Below are positions 19,506 through 27,231 of a stretch of DNA of 64,000 nt, piece after piece. The stretch is taken from the NCBI RefSeq assembly GCF_016862575.1, contig NZ_BONF01000002.1, positions 62,001 to 126,000 of the forward strand, read 5' to 3'. The notes beneath the pieces are model-generated. The model did not search any database. It was not told the origin of the DNA and saw only the letters and a program-made list of their open reading frames with translations. A program made the position numbers and the translations under genes. The DNA comes from Catellatospora bangladeshensis (lineage in GTDB: Bacteria; Actinomycetota; Actinomycetes; Mycobacteriales; Micromonosporaceae). The first letter of the stretch is position 1, and each line of letters starts with the position of its first letter.

Positions 19506-19946
19506 GTGAGCGCGACCGCTGGTCAGGCCGCCGAGGGCGTACGCAGCCTGGCGGACCGGTTCGGCATCGAGCCGGACATGGTGGTCATGGAGATGGGGTA
19601 CGACGACGACGTCGACCACGAGCTTCGTGACGCCCTGGCCGACGCATGCGGATCTGACCTGGTGGACGAGGACACCGACGAGGTCGTCGACGCGGTGCTG
19701 GTGTGGTACCGCGAGGACGATGGTGACCTGTTCGAACTGCTTACCGACGCCATCGCCCCGCTCGCCGAGAGCGGCGTGGTGTGGCTGCTGACCCCGAAGT
19801 CGGGTCGGACCGGGCACGTCGAGCCCAGTGAGATCGCCGAGGTGGCACCCACCGCCGGCCTTTCCCAGACTTCCACCCTCAGCGCCGGCAAGGACTGGAG
19901 CGCGGCGCGGCTGGTGGCACCGAAGGCGGCCCGCGCGAAGCGCTGA
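19506..19946 (+). CDS. DUF3052 family protein
   Basis: This is a 146-residue acidic cytosolic protein of the actinobacterial DUF3052 family, with the typical start of GQAAEGVRSLADRFGIEPDM and the central acidic stretch VDEDTDEVVDAVLVWYREDD. It ends with KDWSAARLVAPKAARAKR. The start is GTG 19506, preceded by the good ribosome site GAGGAGG. Homologues in actinobacteria are usually found near aceE and an AhpE-type peroxiredoxin, and the second of these follows here by 104 bases. The function is unknown. Confidence 0.9.
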   Translation: MSATAGQAAEGVRSLADRFGIEPDMVVMEMGYDDDVDHELRDALADACGSDLVDEDTDEVVDAVLVWYREDDGDLFELLTDAIAPLAESGVVWLLTPKSGRTGHVEPSEIAEVAPTAGLSQTSTLSAGKDWSAARLVAPKAARAKR

Positions 19947-20050
19947 GCCCTGCCGCGGATCGAGCAGCGGCCTGCCCCAGACGGCAGGCCGCCAGGTAGT
20001 TCTGCGATCATGACAGGTGAACGTTCACCGACTCCGGAGGCAGAACCGCC

Positions 20051-20509
20051 ATGCCGATCGAGGTGGGCGCGCAGGCGCCCGACTTCCTCCTCAAGGACCA
20101 GAACAACCAGGAAGTGCGGCTGTCCGACTTCCGGGGCAGCAAGAACGTGCTGCTGGTCTTCTACCCGCTCGCGTTCACCGGCACCTGCCAGGGTGAGCTG
20201 TGCGCGATCCGGGACAACCTCAACGACTTCGCCAACGAGGGCACCCAGGTGCTGTCGATCAGCGTCGACTCGGTGTACGCGCACAAGGTGTGGGCCAACG
20301 AGCAGGGGTACGAGTTCCCGCTGCTCGCCGACTTCTGGCCGCACGGGGCGGTGGCGCAGGCGTACGGCGTCTTCAACGACGAGCGCGGCTTCGCCAACCG
20401 GGGCACCTTCGTCATCGACCGGGACGGCGTCGTCCGGTACGCCGAGATGAACCTGCCCGGCGAGGCCCGCGACCAGGACGCCTGGCGCAAGGCACTGTCC
20501 GCGCTCTGA
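20051..20509 (+). CDS. ahpE: AhpE-type one-Cys peroxiredoxin
   Basis: The 152-residue protein closely resembles mycobacterial AhpE, which reduces peroxides and peroxynitrite. The active-site segment reads FYPLAFTGTCQGELC, with the peroxidatic cysteine at about residue 46, and is followed by the diagnostic late segments FPLLADFWPHGAVAQAYGVF and ANRGTFVIDRDGVVRYAEM. A second cysteine at about 51 is five residues beyond the peroxidatic one, a position where the mycobacterial enzyme has no cysteine as I recall it; whether it resolves the sulfenic acid is unknown. The gene has an upstream CGGAGGC ribosome site and follows the DUF3052 gene. Confidence 0.92.
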   Translation: MPIEVGAQAPDFLLKDQNNQEVRLSDFRGSKNVLLVFYPLAFTGTCQGELCAIRDNLNDFANEGTQVLSISVDSVYAHKVWANEQGYEFPLLADFWPHGAVAQAYGVFNDERGFANRGTFVIDRDGVVRYAEMNLPGEARDQDAWRKALSAL

Positions 20510-20533
20510 GCGGGGTGGGGTTGGCGGCGCGTG

Positions 20534-20602
20534 GGAAGATCGCTATCTCGTGTCCGATTGTAAGGCTGGGCCGCACTTTTTGACACGAGACGGCGATCTT
20601 CC
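20534..20602. repeat. Intergenic inverted repeat, family A copy 3 (diverged)
   Basis: Outer arms GGAAGATCGC and GCGATCTTCC enclose a conserved TCTCGTGTC / GACACGAGA pair shared with copies 1 and 2; outer arms agree at 20 of 22 positions. It lies between ahpE and the tRNA gene and could terminate ahpE transcription. Confidence 0.7.
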
Positions 20603-20704
20603 TAGCGGGCCACGCGGCCGCGATCATGGCGGGTGTGTAAGTCCCGCGAAAGTGGGGTCGGCAGTCAGGTAGGATGTGCCGGTTCGTGTCGGCGTGAGCC
20701 GCGC

Positions 20705-20776
20705 GGGCGTGTAGCTCAGTGGGAGAGCATCCGCCTTACAAGCGGAGGGTCGGCAGTTCGAACCTGTCCACGCCCA
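20705..20776 (+). tRNA. tRNA-Val, anticodon TAC
   Basis: A full cloverleaf can be drawn: acceptor stem GGGCGTG with CACGCCC, D stem GCTC/GAGC, anticodon stem TCCGC/GCGGA around CTTACAA (anticodon TAC), T stem GGCAG/CTGTC around TTCGAAC, discriminator A. The CCA end is not encoded. It decodes GTA, a rare codon in this GC-rich genome. Confidence 0.95.
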
Positions 20777-20782
20777 CGGTCC

Positions 20783-20807
20783 GGGAGCAGGTGTCTCACC
20801 TGCTCCC
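20783..20807 (+). terminator. Terminator of the tRNA-Val gene
   Basis: A perfect 11-bp stem, GGGAGCAGGTG with CACCTGCTCCC, has a three-base loop. It begins six bases after the tRNA and is followed by GCTGTGTTT. Confidence 0.8.
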
Positions 20808-20882
20808 GCTGTGTTTCACGTGATCTTCGGGCTCGCCGCCGTTGACTGCACAGGCGGCAGTATCGGAGTTCGGTGCGTGAAC

Positions 20883-21287
20883 TCAGGACTGATCAATACG
20901 GATCATGGCGATGCCTGGCCGGACCTTGGCCACCGAGGCGAAGTCCTCGTCAGCGTGTAGCAAGGTCAGCCGCTGCTCGGCCGCCGTGAGCGCGATGACG
21001 ATGTCCATCGGAGACGGGCCGCGGTGGTGGCCGATCCGGATGAGGTCACGCTGCACGGCGAGCACCTGACGCCACGGATCGTCGATCGGCGGACACCGGC
21101 CGAACGTCTGCCGGAGCACCGCGAAGAACGGCTCGTAGTCGCGATCGGCGCGGACCGACACCATGAGCTCCGACTCGACCGGTGAAGTGATCGCGACCAG
21201 TCCCTGGGCCACGTATGTCGTCCACGGCTCTCCGACCTGCCCGCGCAGCAGCCGCCAGACTGCCGAGGTGTCAGCCAGGTAGGTCAC
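20883..21287 (-). CDS. vapC: VapC-like PIN-domain ribonuclease toxin
   Basis: The 134-residue PIN-domain protein is the toxin of a type II toxin-antitoxin pair; VapC toxins cut specific RNAs, often initiator tRNA or rRNA. Acidic active-site residues are visible at the expected places: Asp6 in YLADTSA, Glu40 in VESELMVS, Asp95 in PSPMDIVIA and the Asp113/Asp115 pair in HADEDFA. Its GTG start overlaps the antitoxin stop codon (GTGA), showing translational coupling to vapB upstream. Confidence 0.88.
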   Translation of the reverse strand: MTYLADTSAVWRLLRGQVGEPWTTYVAQGLVAITSPVESELMVSVRADRDYEPFFAVLRQTFGRCPPIDDPWRQVLAVQRDLIRIGHHRGPSPMDIVIALTAAEQRLTLLHADEDFASVAKVRPGIAMIRIDQS

Positions 21288-21502
21288 CGGCCGGAACGCT
21301 CCTCGTCCTCCAGGACTTCGAAGTCCAGGATCTCGCCGGCGTGTTCACGTAGCCAGGCGAGGCCGCGGGCGCGATCGTCCGCGCTGGTGCCGGCCGCGAT
21401 CGCCAGTGCGCGGTTGATCGTCTCCCGCTTGGTCTTCGTGCCGAGTTGCTGCTGCGCAAACGCCAACATCGAGTCGTCAAGATCGATAACCGTTCGGGCC
21501 AT
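21284..21502 (-). CDS. vapB: VapB-like antitoxin
   Basis: This 72-residue antitoxin carries an N-terminal ribbon-helix-helix type DNA-binding segment (ARTVIDLDDSMLAFAQQQLG, then TKRETINRAL). Its C-terminal tail (about residues 45-72, ending LEDEERSGR) would wrap and inhibit the PIN toxin. The ATG at 21502 follows a purine-rich ribosome site and the inverted repeat at 21518-21545. VapB-VapC complexes usually repress their own promoter. Confidence 0.85.
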   Translation of the reverse strand: MARTVIDLDDSMLAFAQQQLGTKTKRETINRALAIAAGTSADDRARGLAWLREHAGEILDFEVLEDEERSGR

Positions 21503-21517
21503 CGGGACTCCCACCGT

Positions 21518-21545
21518 TGATATACGCGACGATGTGAAGATATCA
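21518..21545 (-). promoter_or_regulatory. Candidate VapBC operator and promoter
   Basis: TGATAT and ATATCA half-sites 16 bases apart flank an AT-rich stretch that, on the minus strand, contains TATATC as a possible -10 box. It lies 16 bases upstream of vapB, the usual place for autoregulation by the VapBC complex. Confidence 0.45.
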
Positions 21546-21564
21546 CAGTCGGCATACTGACCGG

Positions 21565-22446
21565 CTATGCCGCTCCGCCGGTCAGGGCCCGTTCGAGGGC
21601 CGCCTCCAGCTCGGCCGGGCTCGCCCGCCGGTCCGGGGGCAGCGCGGCGAGGATGTCGGCGACCAGCCCCGCCCGCAGCTCGGCCGCCCGCTGGTCGATC
21701 CGGGCCAGGATCGCCGCCGTGTCGGCCTCGCCCTTGACCGCGGTCAGGATCGTCTCCAGCAGCTGCACCGTGTAGTCCGCCTTCGCGACCAGCGCGTTGC
21801 TGCTGGTCCCCTGGAACGGCACCTTGCGGCCGCACGAGTTGCCGCCGAAGTACGTCCCCTGCCACAGCGCGTGGACTTCGCTCTCGGCCTTCGCGGACAT
21901 GTCGTCTCCCATCACGATCGAGGCGAGCCGCTGCAGGAACGCGCGGTCGCGGAGCTTGCGGCGGTCGATGCCCAGGTGCACGTGGTCCAGGTGCGAGTCG
22001 TTCGCGCTCGCGGGCCGGTCCTCCCGGTTGTTCCAGCCGGTGACGGTCGCCAGATCGGCCGCGGCGCCGTACGCCTCGAGGACCTCGTTCAGCTCGCCGG
22101 CTTTCATGGCGGTGACGACGCGGGCGGTGATGACGGCGGTGCGGCGCCGGTTCTCGGTGGTGCCCCAGTCGCCGGGGACGATGTCGACGGCGGCGATGTG
22201 GCGGGCCTGCGCGGCGGTGAGCCCGGCCTGCACGGTGTACGTCCGGTTGGTGCAGAACCTGCTGTTGAGCAGCCACTCCTGGGAGCGGTGGTGGCCCTTG
22301 AGGTGGTTCTCGTCGCCCTTGTTGCCGACGTCGCCCCGGGGGATGCCGAGTCCGGCCGCGATCGTGTCGCAGCACTCGGCCAGCTCGGGGGTGACCTGTT
22401 CGCGCTGCCAGAAGGACTCGGCCTGCAGCTGTGCCGCGGTGGGCAT
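21565..22446 (-). CDS. Endolysin-like hydrolase with HxDHxH-type motif, unassigned
   Basis: The 293-residue protein resembles phage and actinobacterial cell-wall hydrolase-like proteins. Two typical segments are seen: GNKGDENHLKGHHRSQEWLL (about residues 41-60) and SHLDHVHLGIDRR (about 152-164), where clustered histidines and aspartates could bind zinc, as in M15-like peptidases. The C-terminal part (about 215-293) is helical and rich in Ala/Glu/Arg, as in phage tail or lysin accessory regions. No signal peptide is present, which fits a phage-type enzyme released by a holin, or an intracellular role. No other phage genes surround it. The catalytic activity is inferred from motif only. Confidence 0.55.
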   Translation of the reverse strand: MPTAAQLQAESFWQREQVTPELAECCDTIAAGLGIPRGDVGNKGDENHLKGHHRSQEWLLNSRFCTNRTYTVQAGLTAAQARHIAAVDIVPGDWGTTENRRRTAVITARVVTAMKAGELNEVLEAYGAAADLATVTGWNNREDRPASANDSHLDHVHLGIDRRKLRDRAFLQRLASIVMGDDMSAKAESEVHALWQGTYFGGNSCGRKVPFQGTSSNALVAKADYTVQLLETILTAVKGEADTAAILARIDQRAAELRAGLVADILAALPPDRRASPAELEAALERALTGGAA

Positions 22447-22557
22447 CGCGCCTCCTCACCTCGCCGGTATGACGATGAGAGTGAGGCCGCGCGGCGGTTC
22501 TGGATACCTCCGGCGCCGCCCCGGCACCCGTTCAGGTGACGGGGCGGCCGTGCCGGG

Positions 22558-23157
22558 TCAGCAGAAGTCGGTGCCGCCTTCGTAGCTGGACTTCAGGTAC
22601 GCGGCGTCGCCCGCGATCATCGCCATGACCTTCTTCTTGGCGTCGAGGTCGAACAGGATGCCCCGGCCGTTGCTGGTGGTGACCAGGTACGCGGCGCCGC
22701 CGTTCAGCTCCTGGCCGAGGTTGCCGTAGATCGAGCTGAGCGAGGCCAGGGACATGCCGATCCAGGCGCCGGACGGGGTCGGGATGGTCTTCGCGCGGTT
22801 GATCACGAGGTAGAGCTCGCCGTCGGGGCGGAACTGGAGCCGGACCTCCTGCCATACCCCCGTGCCGGTGGCGGTGCTGTTGACCGGGCAGGTCTCCCCG
22901 CCGGTCGCGACGTCGGCGAGCAGGCCGTCGGCCTGCAGGTCGGCGAGCTTGGCGCCGAGGGCGTACGGCCCGGCGCCGTCCACGGTGAGGTGGACCGCAG
23001 GGGATGGCGAGGCCGCCGGGCTCGCCTCGGTGCTCGGGGTGGCCTCGGCGGGGAGGCTGGTGACCGCGCTGGGCGCGGTGGACGGCGGTTTCGGGTCGTC
23101 ACCGCAGCCGGCGAGCATGGCCACGGCGAGGAGGGGGAGGAGTGCGCGACGAAGCAT
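22558..23157 (-). CDS. Secreted lipoprotein, unknown function
   Basis: The 199-residue product has a lipoprotein signal peptide with lipobox LAGC (Cys at about residue 18). A Pro/Ser/Thr/Ala-rich linker follows (about 20-53), then a globular domain (about 54-199) with two or more cysteines (TCPVNS and the C-terminal DFC). The domain has the segment GPYALGAKLADLQADGLLAD, reminiscent of small actinobacterial lipoproteins, but I cannot assign a family. It would be anchored on the outer face of the cytoplasmic membrane. Confidence 0.75.
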   Translation of the reverse strand: MLRRALLPLLAVAMLAGCGDDPKPPSTAPSAVTSLPAEATPSTEASPAASPSPAVHLTVDGAGPYALGAKLADLQADGLLADVATGGETCPVNSTATGTGVWQEVRLQFRPDGELYLVINRAKTIPTPSGAWIGMSLASLSSIYGNLGQELNGGAAYLVTTSNGRGILFDLDAKKKVMAMIAGDAAYLKSSYEGGTDFC

Positions 23158-23234
23158 GGTGAGTAGTGGAGCGGATCGGCCCGCGCCGCACTGTCACCGA
23201 GCCGACTCGCACGGTGAGTTCTCCGCAACAGCTC

Positions 23235-24836
23235 TCAGCCGAAGGCGGTGAGGAAGCGGTCGCGGAAGGCGTCCATGCGCCAGACGGGGGCGCCGGGGCC
23301 GGGCCGGAGGCCGTCCTGCCAGGACCACGCCGCGACGCGATCGAGCAGGGCGGGATCCCTGGCGACGATGGTGACGGGGGCGTCGCGGCTGGCCCGCTGG
23401 CCGGTCACCGACGGCGAGGGCTGGTGGTCGCCCAGGAAGACCAGCACCAGGTCGTCGCCGCCGTAGGTCTCGACATAGGAGATCAGGGCGTTCAGGGAGT
23501 ACGCGATCGCGTTGCGGTACGCGGACCGCACGCGCGTGCGGTCGCGCTGCTCGACGATCTCGGCGGGGTCGTCGGAGCCGGACGCCGCGGCGTAGACGGA
23601 GCCGTCGCCGACCGCGTCCCAGTCGAGCATGCGCGGCACCGGCTCCCAGGGCGAGTGGCTGGAGATCAGCGGGATCACGGCCATCACCGGCAGGTGTCCC
23701 GGCTGCCGTTCCCGCTGCTGGAAGGTGTGCAGCGTGTACTGGTCGGGCATGGTCGCGAAGCTGTAGCGCGGCCCGGCGTAGCCGAGGTCGGGGGCGGTGT
23801 AGACCTGGTCGTAGCCGTACACCGCGCCCTCGGGCCACGGGGTGGTGGTGGCCGGCATGACGGCGACGGTGCGCCAGCCGTCCTGCGCGAACAGCCTGGG
23901 CAGGGTGAGCCGGTCACTGGCCAGCAGGGTCTTGTAGCGCTGCTGGTTGGTCACCCACAGCCCGGACAGCAGCGTCGACTGCGCCAGCCAGCTCCCGCCG
24001 CCGGTCGTCGGCGAGGTGAGCCAGGCGCTGCGCGCGGCGTACCCGGCCGCCCGCAGCCGCGCGTACCCGTCGTCGAGCACCGCGCCGACCTGCGGGGACA
24101 GCTCGGGGTCGGCCAGCGCCACCTTGCCGTAGCTCTCGATGAACGCGACGACCACGTCCTTGCCGCGCAGCGCGGTGAGCGCCTCCCCGGCGGGGGTGCC
24201 GCGGTACGCGTCGGTGGACAGCTGCTCGGCGAACGTCTGCCGGTCGCCCGCGCCCCGTTGCAGCTGGTGCGCCTGGTCGTAGGCGTCGTGCGCGGCGACC
24301 GGCACGCCGGGCACGAGCTGCGCCCCGGCCAGGGCCAGCGCCAGCCACGCGGCGGCCAGCGCCGTGACGGCGCTCGCGGCGGGTCGCCGGTGCGCCACGG
24401 CGAGCCGGGCCACCCGCCCGAACGCGACGGTGACCAGGGCGAGCACGCCCACGGCGAGCAGGACCGCGGCGGCGACGGCGGCCCACATGAGGGCGCTGCC
24501 GTACGACTGCCCGACGTAGTCCGCGCCCGCGACCAGGAACGGCCAGTCCAGCACGGGTTCGAAGGGCCGGTCGAGCACGGCGGAGAAGCCGAGGCTGATC
24601 CCCTTGACGATGCTGAGCAGGCCCAGCACGACGCCCAGCGTTACCACCGCGATCCGCCTGCCCCGGGGCGGCAGCACCAGCACGACGGCCAGCGCGACCA
24701 GCCCGTCGAGCGGGATGCGCACGAACGCGGCCGGGCTCAGCCGCCCCAGCTCGCTCGGCGCCACCAGCAGCACGAACACGAACACGAAGGCCAGCACCAG
24801 CCCGGTCCGGGCCAGGATCTGCCGCAGCCGCCCCAT
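23235..24836 (-). CDS. Membrane-anchored sulfatase/phosphotransferase-fold protein
   Basis: The 533-residue protein has about five N-terminal membrane helices (to about residue 185) followed by an external domain of the sulfatase/alkaline-phosphatase fold, the architecture of LtaS-type glycerol-phosphate transferases. The metal-site start (VVVAFIESYGKVAL) is present, together with the nucleophile region SPTTGGGSWLAQSTLLSG, the SHSPWEP motif and the late metal ligands FLGDHQPSPS. Its ATG directly follows the stop of the GTP cyclohydrolase II gene, so it is the last gene of the operon starting at 29708. It could transfer or remove phosphate or sulfate groups on an exported envelope product; the substrate is unknown. 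Confidence 0.8.
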   Translation of the reverse strand: MGRLRQILARTGLVLAFVFVFVLLVAPSELGRLSPAAFVRIPLDGLVALAVVLVLPPRGRRIAVVTLGVVLGLLSIVKGISLGFSAVLDRPFEPVLDWPFLVAGADYVGQSYGSALMWAAVAAAVLLAVGVLALVTVAFGRVARLAVAHRRPAASAVTALAAAWLALALAGAQLVPGVPVAAHDAYDQAHQLQRGAGDRQTFAEQLSTDAYRGTPAGEALTALRGKDVVVAFIESYGKVALADPELSPQVGAVLDDGYARLRAAGYAARSAWLTSPTTGGGSWLAQSTLLSGLWVTNQQRYKTLLASDRLTLPRLFAQDGWRTVAVMPATTTPWPEGAVYGYDQVYTAPDLGYAGPRYSFATMPDQYTLHTFQQRERQPGHLPVMAVIPLISSHSPWEPVPRMLDWDAVGDGSVYAAASGSDDPAEIVEQRDRTRVRSAYRNAIAYSLNALISYVETYGGDDLVLVFLGDHQPSPSVTGQRASRDAPVTIVARDPALLDRVAAWSWQDGLRPGPGAPVWRMDAFRDRFLTAFG

Positions 24837-25457
24837 TCAGCGGGCCAGGTGCAGGGTGTGCGCGGCGCGGCGGGCCTTGGTGGCCAGGTAGCCGGCGTTC
24901 GCGGGGGACAGGTGCACGCCCGTGGGGATCCGCTCGGCCACCGTCACGCCGAGCCGGGTGAGCTGGTCGGCCTTGTCGGGGTTGTTGCTGAGCAGGGCGA
25001 CCCGGTCCACGCCGAGCGCGCCGAGCATCTGCGCGGCCACCGTGTAGTCGCGGGCGTCGGCGTCGTGCCCGAGCGCGAGGTTCGCCTCGTAGGTGTCCAG
25101 GCCGGTGTCCTGCAGCGCGTACGCGTCGAGCTTGGCGTACAGGCCGATGCCGCGGCCCTCCTGGCGCAGGTAGAGCAGGTAGCCCCCGGCGGTGGCGATG
25201 CGCTCGGCCGCCTCGCGCAGCTGCGGGCCGCAGTCGCAGCGCTCGCTGCCGAACACGTCCCCGGTCAGGCACTCGCTGTGCGGGCGCACCAGCGGGACCG
25301 GCCGGTCCGCCGCGCCGAGCGCCAGCGCCAGGTGTTCGCGGCCGTCGACCAGCCCGGCGAACGTGATCACGCGCGCGGTGACGGTGTAGCCGTCGTGGAA
25401 GCGCAGCGGCACCGGCACCTGCGTACGGACGGTCGCGGCGGGCGGCATCGTGGTCAT
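24837..25457 (-). CDS. GTP cyclohydrolase II paralogue
   Basis: GTP cyclohydrolase II opens GTP to 2,5-diamino-6-ribosylamino-4(3H)-pyrimidinone 5'-phosphate. The 206-residue length suits a stand-alone RibA domain. Zinc ligands Cys63, Cys74 and Cys76 are in HSECLTGDVFGSERCDCG, the catalytic arginine region is RQEGRGIGLY, and Tyr113 in DAYALQD corresponds to E. coli Tyr105. Tyr at this place predicts the ordinary product; in the S. coelicolor paralogue SCO6655, which I recall makes the formylated intermediate, it is Met. There is no ribB, ribH or ribE here, so this is probably not the riboflavin enzyme of the cell. It overlaps the reductase gene by four bases. Confidence 0.88.
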   Translation of the reverse strand: MTTMPPAATVRTQVPVPLRFHDGYTVTARVITFAGLVDGREHLALALGAADRPVPLVRPHSECLTGDVFGSERCDCGPQLREAAERIATAGGYLLYLRQEGRGIGLYAKLDAYALQDTGLDTYEANLALGHDADARDYTVAAQMLGALGVDRVALLSNNPDKADQLTRLGVTVAERIPTGVHLSPANAGYLATKARRAAHTLHLAR

Positions 25458-26161
25458 CGGTCTCCCTGGTCTGCGCTGCCGAAGCGCGGCGACAGCGCGT
25501 AGCGCAGCAGCACGACGTCGCCGATCTGCCGGACCTCGGCGAGTTCCGCCCGGCGGCCCGGCCGGAACGGGAAGTGGCCGTCGCCGACGAAGCGGCTGGC
25601 CCGCGAGTCGCCGACGAAGAACGGGGCCACCACCAGGTGCAGCTCGTCGGCGAGGTCGGCGGTGAGGAACTGGGTGTGGATGGTGCCGCCGCCCTCCACC
25701 ATCAGCCTGCTCACGCCGCGGGTGTGCAGGTCCTTGGTGACCCAGTTCAGGTCGACGGGCTCGCCGCCGTCCACCACGGTGGCGACCTCGCCGAGCCTGC
25801 GCCGGGCGTGCTCGACGCGGCGGCTGGCGCAGTACACCAGCTTCTCCACGTCGCCCGTGGCGAAGAACGCCGCGGCCGGGTCGAGCATGGCCTGGGCGGT
25901 GACGGTGATCTTCATGGGGGAGGGCGGCAGGCCGCGGGCCACCCGCGCGTCGCGGCGGGCCTGGTCGCGCACCATCAGGCGCGGGTTGTCCCGGCGCACC
26001 GTACGCGCGCCGACCAGGATCGCGTCGCAGCTCGCGCGCACCTCGTCGACCCGGTCGAAGTCGGCGTCGTTCGACAGCAGCAGCCGCTCGTCGCTCGCGG
26101 CGTCGAGATAACCGTCGATCGACATGCTGCAGCTGAGCAGGACGTACGGGCGGTCAGACAT
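25454..26161 (-). CDS. RibD C-terminal (DHFR-like) domain reductase
   Basis: The 235-residue protein has the RibD C-terminal/dihydrofolate-reductase fold without a deaminase domain. Key segments are VLLSCSMSIDGYLDAAS (substrate loop), DAILVGARTVRRDNPRL (the conserved Gly-Ala-x-Thr and Arg-x-Asn-Pro), and the NADPH-binding LMVEGGGTIHTQFL. Stand-alone members reduce the ribosyl side chain of the GTP cyclohydrolase II product to ribityl, using NADPH. The gene overlaps both its neighbours in the operon, and its pairing with the GTP cyclohydrolase II paralogue makes this the likely reaction. The ATG at 26161 is preferred over GTG 26170. Confidence 0.85.
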   Translation of the reverse strand: MSDRPYVLLSCSMSIDGYLDAASDERLLLSNDADFDRVDEVRASCDAILVGARTVRRDNPRLMVRDQARRDARVARGLPPSPMKITVTAQAMLDPAAAFFATGDVEKLVYCASRRVEHARRRLGEVATVVDGGEPVDLNWVTKDLHTRGVSRLMVEGGGTIHTQFLTADLADELHLVVAPFFVGDSRASRFVGDGHFPFRPGRRAELAEVRQIGDVVLLRYALSPRFGSADQGDR

Positions 26162-27170
26162 CGCTTCCACCTACCCGCGCGGTGCCCGGCGCAATCATGC
26201 GGGCCAGCAGCACGGCCGCCCCCGGCAGCGCGGCGACCAGGACCAGTACGCCGTACGTCACGGCGGTGGCGACGCCCTGCGTGGCGGTCATCCCGGCGGC
26301 GCCGAACGCCCACGCCGCGACGCCCTCGCGCGGGCCCCAGCCCGCGAAGCTGACCGGCAGCGCCATCGCCAGCAGGGCGAGCTGGGTCAGCGGCACCAGC
26401 AGCGGCAGCGGCGCGGTCGCCCCGGCGGTGCGCGCGGCGAGCAGGAACAGCACCAGGTGCCCGGCCACGCCGAGCGCCGACACGGCGACGACGCCCACCA
26501 GCACGCGGGGGGCGGACAGCGCGGTGCGCAGCTCGGCGATATTGCGGCGCAGCCCGTCCCGCCAGCGGGCGGGGGGCCGGGTGGACCCGGCACGGGTCAG
26601 CGCCTGCCCGGCCAGCCAGCCTGCCGCGCCGAGCAGCGCGGCCACCACCAGCACCAGCGGCATGTACGGCCGCACCGGCGAGGGCAGCACCAGCAGCAGC
26701 ACCGTCGTGGCGGCCAGCTGCACGGCCAGGCCGATCACGCGCTCGGCGACCACGGCGCGCACGGCCAGGCGCACGTCGCTGATGTCGAGCCCGTGCCGCA
26801 GCGCCCGGTGCACGTCGCCGGCCACCCCGCCGGGCAGCGTGGTGTTGAGGAAGATCGCGTGGTAGTACGCCGCGACGGCCCGGCCCAGCGGCAGCCGCAC
26901 GCCGAGCCCGCCCGCTACCAGGCGCCAGCGCCAGGCGCAGCAGACCGTGGTCAGCACGCTGACGGCGAACGCGGCGGTCAGCGCGGCCCGGTCGATCCGG
27001 CGTACCCCGTCGAGGAACGGGCCGGTGCCCACCTGCCACAGCAGCAGCGCCAGGATGGCCAGGCCGCCGAGCAGGCGGGCCCACCGCCAGACCTGTCGCG
27101 CCGCCGTACCCGGTGGCCGGGTGGGGTTCCCCGTCAAGGCGCCGCGCAACACGATCTCCCGTCCAAGCAC
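26154..27170 (-). CDS. Lysylphosphatidylglycerol synthase-type transmembrane protein (flippase-like)
   Basis: The 338-residue protein has about eight membrane helices of the UPF0104 / LPG-synthase TM family. The conserved signature YYHAIFLNTTLPGGVAGDVH is at about residues 100-120 and the late motif SFAGWGPREGVAAWAF at about 280-295. Members are linked to flipping of lipid-linked sugars or aminoacyl lipids, but many are uncharacterised. It overlaps the reductase gene by eight bases. The GTG start at 27170 has a GGAAG ribosome site. Its neighbours (glycosyltransferase and phosphotransferase) support a role in moving a lipid-linked intermediate across the membrane; this is inference. Confidence 0.82.
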   Translation of the reverse strand: MLGREIVLRGALTGNPTRPPGTAARQVWRWARLLGGLAILALLLWQVGTGPFLDGVRRIDRAALTAAFAVSVLTTVCCAWRWRLVAGGLGVRLPLGRAVAAYYHAIFLNTTLPGGVAGDVHRALRHGLDISDVRLAVRAVVAERVIGLAVQLAATTVLLLVLPSPVRPYMPLVLVVAALLGAAGWLAGQALTRAGSTRPPARWRDGLRRNIAELRTALSAPRVLVGVVAVSALGVAGHLVLFLLAARTAGATAPLPLLVPLTQLALLAMALPVSFAGWGPREGVAAWAFGAAGMTATQGVATAVTYGVLVLVAALPGAAVLLARMIAPGTARVGGSDV

Positions 27171-27231
27171 TTCATCTTCCTAGGGGTAACGGCCCCGGGT
27201 GTCTGTGGATTTATACACAGAGCGCCCATCA

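Noticed and set aside
20705-20776. An integrative element inserted at the tRNA-Val gene
   Set aside because: The tRNA 3' end is intact and followed directly by a terminator; I found no second copy of its 3' end and no integrase in the window.
21284-22446. A prophage remnant built from vapBC, the endolysin-like gene and the holin-like gene at 58289
   Set aside because: They are 36 kb apart with core genes between, there are no integrase, capsid or tail genes, and no attachment-site repeats beside the tRNA-Val gene were found.
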